A stretch of DNA of 64,000 nt from Candidatus Zipacnadum vermilionense (GTDB lineage: Bacteria; Armatimonadota; Zipacnadia; Zipacnadales; Zipacnadaceae), in assembly GCA_029821755.1 (NCBI GenBank), contig JALGSV010000001.1, positions 62,001 through 126,000 on the forward strand, written 5' to 3'. The notes under the pieces were generated by a model. That model ran no database searches and was not told the DNA's origin. It saw nothing but the letters and a program-made list of their open reading frames with translations. Each line of letters begins with the position of its first letter. Position 1 is the stretch's first letter. A program made the position numbers and the translations under genes. Positions 1 to 8,040 of this stretch are shown here, in pieces.

Positions 1-469
1 GGGCGGGGGTGTTGTAAAAGAGGTCGGAGATGGTGACGGTGGTGCCCGGCGCGCACCCGACCTCTTCCAACGCGGTGATCTCGCCGCCCTCCACCAGGAT
101 AGCGGTGCCGCCCTCCTGGCCCACCGGGCGGGTGGCGATCTTCAGCCGCGCCACGGCGCCTATGGAAGGCAAGGCCTCGCCACGGAAGCCGAGGGTGGTG
201 ATGGCGTCGAGGTCCTGGGCCTCGGCAATCTTGGAGGTGGCGAAGCGATGCACGGCCAGGACCAGGTCCTCGGCGGTCATGCCGCAGCCGTCATCCACCA
301 CTTGAATCAATTCCCGCCCGCCCTCGCGCAGCCGCACCTCAACACGCCGGGCTCCGGCGTCGAGGGCGTTCTCGACCAGCTCCTTCACCGCGGAGGCGGG
401 GCGTTCGACGACCTCACCGGCGGCGATACGGTTGGCTAGATTGTCGGGGAGGATGCGGATGGTTGGCAT
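1..469 (-). CDS. mutL: DNA mismatch repair protein MutL, N-terminal part (gene cut by window edge)
   Basis: N-terminal 156 residues of MutL, the GHKL-family ATPase that couples MutS mismatch recognition to strand removal. The protein starts MPTIRILPDNLANRIAAGEV and shows the ATP-binding motifs in order: NALDAGA (motif I), DDGCGM (motif II) and TLGFRGEALPSI (motif III). The ATG at 469 is the natural start because the canonical MutL N-terminus begins within a few residues of it. The gene continues past the left edge, so the linker and the C-terminal dimerisation or endonuclease domain cannot be judged. The ORF track lists only antisense shadows here because the frame is open at the boundary. 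The next gene reads in the same direction and ends 72 bases upstream of this start. Confidence 0.96.
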   Translation of the reverse strand, partial: MPTIRILPDNLANRIAAGEVVERPASAVKELVENALDAGARRVEVRLREGGRELIQVVDDGCGMTAEDLVLAVHRFATSKIAEAQDLDAITTLGFRGEALPSIGAVARLKIATRPVGQEGGTAILVEGGEITALEEVGCAPGTTVTISDLFYNTPA

Positions 470-530
470 GATGGCAGCTGAACGGCGGTTTGGGGGCGTG
501 GGGCAGCCGCGTCGTGCGCCAGTCTCTTGT

Positions 531-552
531 CGGAGGCGTCCTTACGCCTCCG
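531..552. repeat. Perfect palindrome over the stop codon of the sugar isomerase gene
   Basis: CGGAGGCGT is followed by a CCTT loop and its exact complement ACGCCTCCG, a 9-bp stem. It covers the TAA stop at 542-544 of the leftward isomerase gene. No T tract follows on either strand, so it is not a classic intrinsic terminator. It could be a transcript-stabilising 3' hairpin, or a member of the small palindrome family seen elsewhere in the window. Confidence 0.55.
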
Positions 553-1351
553 CTATCCACCCCCGCAGCGCTCCCGCGGCCTGGGGGAGGATCTCCTCCG
601 CCGGATAGTCGCCGATCCATTCCCCGCTCAGGGCACCCTCGTAGCCCACGGACTTGAGCAGGCGGAGGTCCTCGGCGTGGGGGACCATGCCCTCTCCCAT
701 GTAGGCCTTCTGGAGGTCCTCGCCGTTCTCCGGGGGCCAGGTGTAGTCGTGGACGTGGCAGTGGTAGACGCGGCCGGCTACGTGCTGCCAGGACTGCTCC
801 GGGGTCTCGCTGGCGCGGGCGGAGTGCAGGAAGTCCCAGTTGAAGCCGAGGCGGGGGTGGTTGACGGCGTCGACCACCGCGGCGGCGTGCTCGGCGCGGC
901 AGAAGTAGTCGTGGGTCTCCAGGCACAGGTTAACGCCGCAAGAGGCGGCGGTCTTCACGCACTGCGCGAGACCTTCGGCGACGCGGGCGGCAGCTTGCTC
1001 GCGGGTGACGCCCTCGTCCGGTGCGTTCCCGCCGAAGACCCGGAGGTTGGGCGCGCCGAGGTCGGCAGCTAGCTGCAGGTATTTCTTGGTCTCCTCGACC
1101 ATCTCCGTCCGCTCGGCGTCCGGGAGGTTGTACTTCGTCGAGGTGGCCAGACAGGGCAGGGCCACGCCGCAGTCGTCGCACTGGGCGCGGAGGTCCTTGC
1201 GCTGGGCCTTGGTGGTGGTCAGCTCGATACCGTGCTGGTGCCCGGCAGCGCAGCGCGGCTCGAGGCCGTCATAGCCATAGCGGATGGCGGCGGTGAGGTG
1301 CTGCTCGAGGGTCCAGTCAGGGGCTACGAAAGTCATGAAGGCGATGGTCAT
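542..1351 (-). CDS. Sugar phosphate isomerase/epimerase family protein (xylose isomerase-like TIM barrel)
   Basis: A 269-residue protein of the AP-endonuclease-2/xylose-isomerase-like TIM-barrel superfamily, whose members isomerise or epimerise sugars, inositols or keto acids with a divalent metal. Expected metal ligands are in order along the barrel: E in LETHD, D in FNWDF, H in CHVHD and E in SGEWI. There is no signal peptide, so it should be cytoplasmic. The ATG is preceded by AAGGAG with a 6-base gap. Length fits the family. The substrate cannot be read from sequence; the many carbohydrate genes nearby make a sugar plausible. A second member of the superfamily lies at 11902-12882 but is not closely similar. 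Confidence 0.82.
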   Translation of the reverse strand: MTIAFMTFVAPDWTLEQHLTAAIRYGYDGLEPRCAAGHQHGIELTTTKAQRKDLRAQCDDCGVALPCLATSTKYNLPDAERTEMVEETKKYLQLAADLGAPNLRVFGGNAPDEGVTREQAAARVAEGLAQCVKTAASCGVNLCLETHDYFCRAEHAAAVVDAVNHPRLGFNWDFLHSARASETPEQSWQHVAGRVYHCHVHDYTWPPENGEDLQKAYMGEGMVPHAEDLRLLKSVGYEGALSGEWIGDYPAEEILPQAAGALRGWIAEA

Positions 1352-1393
1352 GGGTCACTCCTTGGATCGGTAGTAGGTCGTAGTGAGTGCGAC

Positions 1394-2017
1394 TCAGAAT
1401 CTTCTCGATAGGTATTCGCTTCCGGTCAGGCCGAAGCGCAGGGGCAGCTCGTCGCCCTGGCCGGGCGGGAGGCCGATGCGGGGGCCGAGGTGGTGGTCGG
1501 CCAAGCTGCGACTCCAGTGGGCTACGAAGAGCGGGGGAGAGGTGATGTCTCCCCAGTTGGCCGCGTCGGTGAGGCCGAGAGCCTGGCTGAGCTTACCGGG
1601 ACCGCTGCACAGGTCCCGCGGGCGCTCCACGCCACGGCGCTGGCGCATCAGGTCCACGCCTGCTACCGGCTCCAGGGCGCGGATCAGGACCGCCTCGGGC
1701 GTGCCCTCGGGCTGTGTGACGAGATTCAGGCACCAGTGGACGCCGTAGATGCGGTAGATGTAGATGGTGCCGGGCCGGGCGAACATTACGGCGTTGCGGG
1801 CGGTGCGACCGTGGTGGGCGTGGGAGCCGGGGTCGCCGACGAGGTAGGCCTCGGTCTCGACGATCACCCCGGTCGTGAGGCCCTCGAGTTCGTCATGGAC
1901 GAGTAGTTGACCGAGCAGCCCGCGCGCCACCTGTACCGTGGGCTGCCGGTAGAAGCGCCGCGGGAGGGGCAGAAGCCGCGCCAGGTCTAAAGTCAACTCC
2001 GCCGAGGGGTCGGTCAC
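1394..2017 (-). CDS. mpg: 3-methyladenine (alkyladenine) DNA glycosylase, AAG/MPG family
   Basis: Base-excision repair glycosylase that removes 3-methyladenine and other alkylated purines. Family motifs are clear: the N-terminal RFYRQPTVQVARGLLGQLL, the catalytic-glutamate segment VETEAYL followed by DPGSHAHHGRTARNAVMF, and the strand YIYRIYGVHWCLNL. From a GTG at 2017 the protein is 207 aa, which matches the family's usual length of about 190-220. The ORF track extends to 2116, but the extra 33 N-terminal residues lack family character. An AGGAAGG lies somewhat far (about 17 bases) upstream of the GTG, so the start is probable rather than certain. Confidence 0.9.
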   Translation of the reverse strand: MTDPSAELTLDLARLLPLPRRFYRQPTVQVARGLLGQLLVHDELEGLTTGVIVETEAYLVGDPGSHAHHGRTARNAVMFARPGTIYIYRIYGVHWCLNLVTQPEGTPEAVLIRALEPVAGVDLMRQRRGVERPRDLCSGPGKLSQALGLTDAANWGDITSPPLFVAHWSRSLADHHLGPRIGLPPGQGDELPLRFGLTGSEYLSRRF

Positions 2018-2277
2018 GTCCGGTTGGCCGGTATCCTTCCTGGGTATACTGTCCTGGCAAGGATGGGTCCGTAAGCCCTGAATAGTTTTGCAGTATCCCC
2101 CAAGTACCCCCTGCAATCGATTCCGGCAGGGCTCATCCTTGCGAATGTAGGGTAGGTTCCCCTTCCCGGCCCCTGCTTCCTGCCGAGAGGCAAACAGGTG
2201 GAACGTCGGAAGTGTCAGGGGACAGTGTCAGTGGGAAACACTACCCGCACAGCCTCCTCGTCCAACGTTCTTCCCCC

Positions 2278-2306
2278 TTGACACCCGCCTGACACCGCGC
2301 TATAGT
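2278..2306 (+). promoter_or_regulatory. Sigma70 promoter of the tRNA-Leu gene
   Basis: A perfect -35 hexamer TTGACA (2278-2283) is separated by exactly 17 bases from a -10 TATAGT (2301-2306). Transcription would start about 2313, just before the mature tRNA 5' end at 2317. Position and consensus quality make this one of the best promoters in the window. Confidence 0.88.
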
Positions 2307-2316
2307 GGCGAGGCTG

Positions 2317-2403
2317 GCCGAAGTGGTGGAATTGGCAGACACGCTGTCCTCAGGAGGCAGTGGGCTCACGCCCGTGCCGGTTCGAGTCCGGCCTTCGGCA
2401 CCA
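2317..2403 (+). tRNA. tRNA-Leu, anticodon CAG
   Basis: An 87-nt class II tRNA with CCA encoded. The acceptor stem GCCGAAG (2317-2323) pairs with CTTCGGC (2393-2399), followed by discriminator A and CCA (2401-2403). The D arm contains GGAATTGGCAGAC, typical of leucine tRNAs. The anticodon stem CTGTC/GGCAG encloses the loop CT-CAG-GA, giving anticodon CAG at 2351-2353, which reads CUG. A long variable arm (GTGGGCTCACGCCC region) and the T arm GCCGGTTCGAGTCCGGC complete the fold. It reads CUG, a common leucine codon in GC-rich genomes. Confidence 0.97.
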
Positions 2404-2417
2404 GTTTTTCTGGCGAG

Positions 2418-2450
2418 GCGGCAGTCTGGCAAGACGCCGCGCGCGTTTTT
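2418..2450 (+). terminator. Intrinsic terminator after tRNA-Leu
   Basis: GCGGC-A-GTCT pairs with AGAC-GCCGC around a 4-base loop, leaving one bulged A. GCGCG and a run of five T follow. It lies 15 bases beyond the CCA end. Confidence 0.75.
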
Positions 2451-2539
2451 GTGTCCCCGGGCCTTACGCCCGACGACCCCCGCAGTACTGCCGTGCCGCG
2501 GACGGGTCGAACCGACCCACTATAGGGAGGAAGTCCCCC

Positions 2540-3265
2540 ATGCGTCTCGCACATCTGCTGCTCGTGCTGTTCCTGATCGGGATCAGCGCACACCTGGTCC
2601 TCGCCGGTGATATCGTGGCTATGCCCACCGGCAATATGATGCCCGCCAAGACCGTCTCGCTCGGCTACATCTACTGGGATACCGAAGGAAGGAACGTCCC
2701 CGGCATCGGCACCGTTGGCGACGTCACGCACATCGGTGAGCTCTTCTACGGCGTCACCGACCGGCTAGAGATCGACTACCTGTGGATTCAGCCTCGGGGC
2801 TGGGGCAAGCTGCCCGGCACCGACAGCAGCGTGTCGGAGCTGAACGTCTATTACGCGCTGGCCAAGGAGAAGACCGGGACGCATCCGTCCTTCATCGTGG
2901 GCGCCACCAACGTGACCGGGAACAAGTGGTTGCCGAGCAGTTCTCGGCCGAACCCCCCGTCCTTTGACGACCGGGTCTCCTACTTTGCCGTGTCCTCGTA
3001 CAACATCAAGGAGCCGGCTGGTCCCCCCTCCTTGGAGAATCCGCTGGTCCGACTCCACTTGGGCTGGGGCAACAACTGGCATGTCAACCGCTATTTCGGC
3101 GGCGCGCAGGTCATGTGGACGCCGCAGGTCGGCATGGCGATCCTGAACTACCAGGGCCAGCCCTCCTATCTGGGCGCCTGGATGCCGATTCCGGGTCTCG
3201 AGCTGAATGCCGGGTGGAGCCAGGGCGACGCCCTGGGGCACGTGGCGTACACCAAGACCTTCTAG
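2540..3265 (+). CDS. Small secreted protein, probable outer-membrane beta-barrel
   Basis: A 241-residue protein with a clear signal peptide (LLLVLFLIGISAHLVLAG, cleavage near residue 23) and alternating polar/aromatic strands such as TVSLGYIYW and RLEIDYLWIQ. It ends in aromatic Phe after TKTF, a pattern typical of outer-membrane barrels recognised by BAM. I do not recognise a named family. The ATG at 2540 is chosen over the longer ORF because it starts the signal peptide and follows GGGAGG with suitable spacing. It stands alone between the tRNA terminator and its own strong terminator, so it is probably monocistronic. It could alternatively be a soluble periplasmic beta protein. Confidence 0.65.
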   Translation: MRLAHLLLVLFLIGISAHLVLAGDIVAMPTGNMMPAKTVSLGYIYWDTEGRNVPGIGTVGDVTHIGELFYGVTDRLEIDYLWIQPRGWGKLPGTDSSVSELNVYYALAKEKTGTHPSFIVGATNVTGNKWLPSSSRPNPPSFDDRVSYFAVSSYNIKEPAGPPSLENPLVRLHLGWGNNWHVNRYFGGAQVMWTPQVGMAILNYQGQPSYLGAWMPIPGLELNAGWSQGDALGHVAYTKTF

Positions 3266-3302
3266 CGTAGGCCCAGCCTACCGAACAACTAGTGATCACA
3301 TA

Positions 3303-3333
3303 ACGGGCGACGCCTTAGGCGCCGCCCGTTTTT
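3303..3333 (+). terminator. Intrinsic terminator of the barrel-like gene
   Basis: ACGGGCG-A-CGCC pairs with GGCG-C-CGCCCGT around a TTA loop and is followed by TTTTT. It lies 37 bases past the stop codon at 3265 and separates this gene from the convergent DUF362 gene. Confidence 0.85.
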
Positions 3334-3359
3334 CTTGGCAGGGGTTTGTGGGCCTACGG

Positions 3360-4385
3360 TCAGGAAGCCGTAATCAGCAGGTCGTTCCGGTCGCCCACGG
3401 CCTTTACGGCGAGGCGGGTGGGGTCGGATTGGCCGATCTTCCATACGCGGGAGGCAGCCTCTAGGTAGGTGGGGGCGGGGTCGAGTGGCCAGGGCTCGCC
3501 CTGGACGGCGGCACGCTTGGCCTCCAGGATTTGCTTGCCCACCTCGTCCATCGCGACCGGGTCGCGGGAGCAGAGCATACCGCGGTACTCCCAGCGGGGT
3601 CTGGTCGGGGGGGGAGTGGGCGGCTCGCCCTCGGCGGGGGGAGCCGGTACGGCGTAGTCTAGGTGGGTGCAGTCCAGGAAGTGAAGAACCAGCTTGTCGG
3701 CCAGGGCCAGGCGCGCGGGGACGGAGCCGATGTCCTCGGGCTTTCCAAGCAGGCCAAAGCGGGTGGGGGCGTCCACCGCATTCAGACAGTTGAAGACCGC
3801 CCCGGTCATGCCCAATTGGGCGCTGGGCCGCAGGCGGGCCACATTGACCACTTTGTCACACTGGTCGAGCAGCAGCCGGCTGTAGCCGCCCCGGTAGCCC
3901 AGGGCGTCGGCGCCGTAGACGCGGACACCGGAGCCGCTCTCCGCGCCCAGGGAGAAGCCTGCGGCGAACAGGTCGGACTCCTTGGCCGAGAAGATGAACA
4001 GCCTTTGGGGGGCCACACCGGCCGCCACCAATTGCTCGAGGACGGCTTCGACGAGGATCAGGGGCAGGGGAGGCGGGGTGGCGTCGATCATGACACCGAC
4101 GCGGTCGGCGGGGTCGAAAAGCTTCAGGGGAAGGGACAGCCCGGCGGCGCCGATAGCGCCGCGGATGAGGAACTCTACGATCTGCCAGTCGAGCTTCCCC
4201 TCGGGGTAGATGCCGGGCGGGGCGTAGACGGGGCCGGGGAGGTAGAGATGGTCACCGCGGGCGAGCCCGACAGCGACCGGCGGGGGCGGCGGAGTCTCCT
4301 GCGCGAACACGCCGCCGGCGGTGCGCCAAGCCGCCAGCACCAACGCTCCCCGCACTCCCGCGCTGAGGAATTCCCTGCGAGTCAT
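3360..4385 (-). CDS. DUF362 domain-containing protein with Tat-like signal
   Basis: A 341-aa protein whose N-terminus MTRREFLSAGVRGALVLAAW is a twin-arginine-like export signal, so it is probably exported folded. The body matches the DUF362 pattern: a segment like MIDATPPPLPLILVEAVLEQL, then KVVNVARLRPSAQLGMTGAV, with a later HLDYAVP. DUF362 proteins often accompany Fe-S clusters, but no cysteine cluster is visible here, so function is open. The ATG at 4385 is preferred over the track's longer frame because AGGGG sits about 8 bases before it and the Tat motif begins there. It converges on the barrel gene and reads in the same direction as the transaldolase gene upstream. Confidence 0.78.
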   Translation of the reverse strand: MTRREFLSAGVRGALVLAAWRTAGGVFAQETPPPPPVAVGLARGDHLYLPGPVYAPPGIYPEGKLDWQIVEFLIRGAIGAAGLSLPLKLFDPADRVGVMIDATPPPLPLILVEAVLEQLVAAGVAPQRLFIFSAKESDLFAAGFSLGAESGSGVRVYGADALGYRGGYSRLLLDQCDKVVNVARLRPSAQLGMTGAVFNCLNAVDAPTRFGLLGKPEDIGSVPARLALADKLVLHFLDCTHLDYAVPAPPAEGEPPTPPPTRPRWEYRGMLCSRDPVAMDEVGKQILEAKRAAVQGEPWPLDPAPTYLEAASRVWKIGQSDPTRLAVKAVGDRNDLLITAS

Positions 4386-4472
4386 GGCATGCCCCTGATC
4401 GTGGATCACCGGTGGCTGGTCGGGAAGCTCTGCGGCGCATGGTCGGTCCCCACCAATGGCCACCGACCTCCC

Positions 4473-5126
4473 CTAGAAGATACTCAAGCCGGCCTTCTCC
4501 CAGTCGGCCAGGAACTTCTCCTCGCCGAGGTCGGTGAGTGGATGATGGAACATCTTCATTAGTAGCTCGTACGGCATGGTGGTGATGTCCGCGCCGAGCA
4601 GGGCGGCCCGCACAACATGGCGTGGATGGCGGGCACTAGCCACAATGATCTCGGTATCCAAGCCGTAGTTGCCGTAGATGCGCACGATCTGCTCGACCAG
4701 CTCCATCCCGTCGTGGGCGATGTCGTCGAGACGGCCGACAAAGGGGGAGATATAAGCGGCGCCGGCCTTAGCCGCCAACAGCGCTTGCAACGGGGAGAAG
4801 CACAGGGTCACATTGCAGCGGATGCCCTCGTCGGCTAGGATGCTGACGGCCTTGATGCCCTCCGGGAGCAAGGGGATCTTGACGACGATATTAGGCGCCC
4901 AGGAGCAGACCTCGCGGGCCTCGCGCACCATGCCCTGGGTGTCGCGGCTGACCGCTTCGGCGCTAAGGGGGCCGGAGCAGATCCCGGCGATCTCGGTCAC
5001 AACCTCGCGGAAGGGACGTCCGGTCTTGGCGGCGTGGCTAGGGTTAGTGGTAACACCGTCCAACACCCCCAGGTCATGGGCGGCGCGGATCTCGTCGACG
5101 TTGGCGGTGTCCAAGAAAATTTTCAT
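4473..5126 (-). CDS. fsa: Fructose-6-phosphate aldolase / transaldolase-like (TalC/Fsa family)
   Basis: A 217-aa class I aldolase of the small transaldolase family (MipB/TalC), which forms a Schiff base with dihydroxyacetone-type donors. The N-terminus [14 protein letters not shown] and the following [11 protein letters not shown] are canonical. The Schiff-base lysine is in [10 protein letters not shown] near residue 83, and the conserved [10 protein letters not shown] follows. Length fits the short family (210-220 aa) rather than full transaldolase. GGAGG lies 7 bases before the ATG. Whether it acts as transaldolase or as F6P aldolase cannot be settled from sequence alone. Confidence 0.92.
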   Translation of the reverse strand: MKIFLDTANVDEIRAAHDLGVLDGVTTNPSHAAKTGRPFREVVTEIAGICSGPLSAEAVSRDTQGMVREAREVCSWAPNIVVKIPLLPEGIKAVSILADEGIRCNVTLCFSPLQALLAAKAGAAYISPFVGRLDDIAHDGMELVEQIVRIYGNYGLDTEIIVASARHPRHVVRAALLGADITTMPYELLMKMFHHPLTDLGEEKFLADWEKAGLSIF

Positions 5127-5215
5127 CGCGGTTCCTCCCTATACAACCCCTTCCGCAAGGGCGAACGCGCCGACGCGGGCGGGGAAGCCCACGCCACGCG
5201 TACGCCAGGGGAGGG

Positions 5216-5446
5216 CTACTGTATGGCCTCGACCGAAGCGACCTCCGGGATCTCTTCCTTCAAGGCGGCCTCGATGCCCATCGTCATGGTCATCTGGGAC
5301 ATGGGGCAGCCCCGGCAAGCCCCTTGTAGTTGCACCTTCACTACGCCGTCCTCGCCGACTTCGACCAGCTCTACATCGCCGCCGTGGGCCTGCAGGGCCG
5401 GACGCACCTGGCCGAGGACCTGCTCAACGCGCTCTTTGAGTTCCAT
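5216..5446 (-). CDS. NifU C-terminal-like iron-sulfur scaffold protein
   Basis: A 76-aa stand-alone NifU C-terminal domain (Nfu-type) that carries a bridging Fe-S cluster and hands it to client apoproteins. The motif CRGCPMS, a CxxC pair in the usual place, follows the strand DGVVKVQLQGA, and ALQAHGGDVELVEV near the N-terminus is typical. The start MELKERV is chosen because GGAGG lies 8 bases upstream; the track's longer frame adds unrelated residues. A strong promoter is seen at 5495-5524. The gene reads in the same direction as the aldolase but with its own leader. Confidence 0.93.
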   Translation of the reverse strand: MELKERVEQVLGQVRPALQAHGGDVELVEVGEDGVVKVQLQGACRGCPMSQMTMTMGIEAALKEEIPEVASVEAIQ

Positions 5447-5494
5447 GTGAATTGCCTCCATATGGTGTTCCCGAGTGATCGGGAGCTTGTCGCC

Positions 5495-5524
5495 ATTGTA
5501 TGGGACCCCCAGGGGGGGTGTCAA
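5495..5524 (-). promoter_or_regulatory. Promoter of the NifU-like gene, with a palindromic C/G spacer
   Basis: On the minus strand TTGACA (5524-5519) is followed after 18 bases by TACAAT (5500-5495), close to sigma70 consensus. The spacer is mostly a C run facing a G run (CCCCC-T-GGGGG), which is itself palindromic and could bind a regulator or form a cruciform. The start site would fall near 5488, giving a leader of about 40 nt. Confidence 0.72.
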
Positions 5525-5694
5525 GGTTCAGGAAAATCGTGGGTCGGGGACCTTGCAGTGCAAGTTGGGGAGGGTCGGGACGCTCGACAACCGGCCGGCG
5601 AGCTCTCCTCAAGGAGGCCTCCAGTCTTCCGGTGTCGAACTTAAACCAACGACTCGCTTCTCTGAGGTGAGCAGCGATACCAGGAGTCGTCCGT

Positions 5695-6114
5695 TTGGGC
5701 CTAGTCGGCGTGGACGTTTGGGCGCCGGTGGTGGAGCATTGGCTGGTGGGGGGGCTGACCGGGAAGGCCGATCCACCAGAGATAGCACGGGCCCTGCAGG
5801 ACGCCGGGCCTTCGCTGGTCGGGATCAAGCTGGGGCCGGAGGGGTTGTACCTGTGCGCTGCCGAGCAAGAGTTGTGGGTGCCGGGCTATCCGGTGGAGAC
5901 GGTCGACGGTACCGGAGCGGGGGACGCCTTCGTAGCGGGCTTCATCTACGGTTGGCAACGTGGTGGGGAGTTGCGGGAGGTCGGGCGCTTTGCCAACGCA
6001 GGGGGGGCGCTGTCCACCACCGCCGCCGGCACCACGCGCGGCGTACGCAGCGCGGCCGAGACCATCCGGTTGATTGAGGAAACGGAAGACACTACCTGGA
6101 CGGCACCGCTGTAG
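5695..6114 (+). pseudogene. Remnant of a PfkB-family sugar kinase (C-terminal part)
   Basis: The frame encodes the C-terminal third of a ribokinase/PfkB-type kinase: LTGKADPPEIARAL, then VGIKLGPEGLYL, then the anion-hole and catalytic-base signature DGTGAGDAFVAGF, and a helical tail ending RLIEETED. Intact members are about 300 aa; only about 140 codons are here. The first residues (LGLVGVDVWAPVVEHW) resemble the opening strand of such kinases, so a large internal deletion joining the two ends is possible. An in-frame TGA lies at 5668-5670, and no other frame upstream supplies the missing middle. The sugar-binding half is absent, so I expect no kinase activity. A TTG with AGGAG upstream could still allow translation. 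Confidence 0.62.
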
Positions 6115-6142
6115 GGAGCCGCCGTTCCGAGGAGACGTGGCC

Positions 6143-6943
6143 ATGAGGGTATTGCTGTTATCCCTGATATTGGCGGGCGCCGCGGCGACCGGCTGGGGAC
6201 AGGAGACCGAGGTGCACCTGCCGGGGGGCGGGCTGTTCTTTGACGTGATGCCGAGGACCATAGAGGGGCACATCCTGGCGCCGGTGCGGCCGCTGGTGGA
6301 ATGGGCCAAGGGGCGGGTAGTGTACGACAGGGGGGATGTGCGGGCTTACGAGGAGGGGGCGGTGCGGCCTCTAATTGAGTTGCGCGTGGGCACGAACGAG
6401 GCGCTGCTAAGCATGACGCCCTACACGCTCGATCTGACGGCGGAGGTCATCGACGGACGGCTCTGCGGGCCGCTTAAGTTCGTGGCCGAGGCCTTCGGGG
6501 TGTGGGTAGAGCCGAAGGGGCGCGGGGTGACGCTACGTGTGCCGCAGCTCAACCGTGAGGCGCATATGGCTATCCCACCTGACCCCGGTTCGCACCAGTC
6601 AAAGATCTGGAAGCAACTGGGGATCCGCTACGGGCTGCCGGTGCCGACGCCCGTGGACCTTGTAGCCCTGCCGCACTGGAACCTGTTCTCGGTCGAGCGG
6701 CAGCGGGAGCTGCTGGCCGACATCGGGCGCGAAGCGCCGACCATTATCGAGGCGCACTGGGGCGAGCGCTCGGTGGTGGGAATCCGGGTGCTTTCCGATG
6801 CAGTGGATGAGGGCGCGGGGGCGGCCTCGGTACAGGTGATGGCCAAGTACACCGACGGCGGGGTCTACGAGGACAGCTACAGTTTCGTGTTGGAGCCAGA
6901 CGGCTGGAGGATCCGGCGAGAGAGCAGCGCGCAGATGGAGTAG
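6143..6943 (+). CDS. Secreted stalk-domain protein (copper amine oxidase N-terminal-like)
   Basis: A 266-aa exported protein. A signal peptide (LLLSLILAGAAATGWGQ) is followed by two copies of the stalk-domain pattern: FDVMPRTIEGHILAPVRPLVEW, then a second unit ending GPLKFVAEAFGVWVEPKGRGVTLRV. These domains are cell-surface modules in many environmental bacteria and are not catalytic. The C-terminal half (from about residue 140) has a region ending SYSFVLEPDGWRIRRESS that looks like an NTF2-like or unknown beta domain. GAGGAG lies 8-9 bases before the ATG. The acyltransferase gene begins 51 bases downstream, so the two may be co-transcribed. Confidence 0.75.
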   Translation: MRVLLLSLILAGAAATGWGQETEVHLPGGGLFFDVMPRTIEGHILAPVRPLVEWAKGRVVYDRGDVRAYEEGAVRPLIELRVGTNEALLSMTPYTLDLTAEVIDGRLCGPLKFVAEAFGVWVEPKGRGVTLRVPQLNREAHMAIPPDPGSHQSKIWKQLGIRYGLPVPTPVDLVALPHWNLFSVERQRELLADIGREAPTIIEAHWGERSVVGIRVLSDAVDEGAGAASVQVMAKYTDGGVYEDSYSFVLEPDGWRIRRESSAQME

Positions 6944-6994
6944 GCAGGGGGCACGGGAGGGGCGGAGGTCCGAAAGGGAAACGGAGGCCGGGGA

Positions 6995-7924
6995 ATGCGC
7001 CCCGGGCAGCTGATGGGCTCATCGACACGCAAGATTCAGAAGGGAATTGGGCGAGGGTTCGTGAGTGGGGCCTTGCGCGCGCTGGTAAGGCCGGTACGGC
7101 GCCGGACGCTGGCCGGGTTGCGGCCGCTAGCCCGGCGGCTGGCTTGGCTGATACGGACGACGACCCCCGCGCGCCACCGGCTAGCACGCGAGAACATGGC
7201 GTTGGCCCTGGGCGACCGCTACGCGCTTCTCGACTACCGGCGCATGGCTGCGACCGCCACCTACAACCTGGTGTTGACGGGGCTGGAGCTGCTGAAGATG
7301 CCGACGCTCAGCAGAGAGGAGATCGTCGCGACCGCCCGGATAGAGGGTTTGGAGCGCCTGCAGGAGGCGCTGGCCGGGGGGCGGGGGTGTCTGATGCTCA
7401 CGGCCCACTTCGGCGCCTGGGAGTTGGGGGGGGCGGCCGTGGCGGCGATGGGGATCCCGATGACGGTAATCGGTAGCTTCGCCAGCCGCGGCGCCCTGCT
7501 GGTGAATGAGGCCCGGGAGGCCTTGGGGGTGCAGGTGCTGGAGTCGGAAGACTTGCGGGGGATGCTGCGAGCGCTGCGGCGCGGGCGGTGCCTGGCTATC
7601 CTGCCGGACCTCTCCCACGTGACGCGCAATTCGGTGGTGGTGGACTTTATGGGTCGCCCGGCGCTTACGGCAGTGGGCGTGCCGCTAATGGCCCAGCGCG
7701 CTGGGTGCCCGGTGGTGCCAACCTTCTGCTACCGGCAGGACGACGGCACCTGCCTGGTGCGTGTCTTCCCGGCGCTGGAGCTGGCGCATACCGGCCGCCC
7801 GAAGCACGACCTACGCGAGAACGCGGCCCTATTCAACCGCGTTATCGGCGACCAGATTACCGAGCATCCCGACCAGTGGCTGTGGCTGCATAACCGGTGG
7901 AAAGTATACGCGGATTTCGCCTAG
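6995..7924 (+). CDS. Lysophospholipid/lipid A acyltransferase, LpxL/HtrB family
   Basis: A 309-aa membrane-associated acyltransferase of the LpxL/LpxM (HtrB) family, which adds secondary acyl chains to lipid A or related lipids. The catalytic HX4E motif is HFGAWE (His138, Glu143). Downstream blocks SFASRGALLVNEAREALG and LAILPDLSHVTRNSVVVDFMGRPA are typical, though the family often has DQ where this protein has DL. The C-terminus QWLWLHNRWK is a conserved family ending. GGAGG lies 7 bases before the ATG. Its presence supports a diderm envelope. The exact acceptor lipid is unknown. Confidence 0.88.
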   Translation: MRPGQLMGSSTRKIQKGIGRGFVSGALRALVRPVRRRTLAGLRPLARRLAWLIRTTTPARHRLARENMALALGDRYALLDYRRMAATATYNLVLTGLELLKMPTLSREEIVATARIEGLERLQEALAGGRGCLMLTAHFGAWELGGAAVAAMGIPMTVIGSFASRGALLVNEAREALGVQVLESEDLRGMLRALRRGRCLAILPDLSHVTRNSVVVDFMGRPALTAVGVPLMAQRAGCPVVPTFCYRQDDGTCLVRVFPALELAHTGRPKHDLRENAALFNRVIGDQITEHPDQWLWLHNRWKVYADFA

Positions 7925-8040
7925 GTGGGGGGAAAGGCGCGGTAGGCAGCGGACACTGGACGGCAACACGGGGGCAGACCGGTATGGTCTGTCCCCGTTG
8001 GCATCTCTGCGGGCGGGTGGGGAGGCCTGTCCTACTGCGC

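Noticed and set aside
2518-2530. CACTATAGGGAGG resembles the end of the phage T7 promoter
   Set aside because: Only the last 12 bases match and the upstream half does not. The GGGAGG is the ribosome site of the gene at 2540, so the match is best explained as chance.
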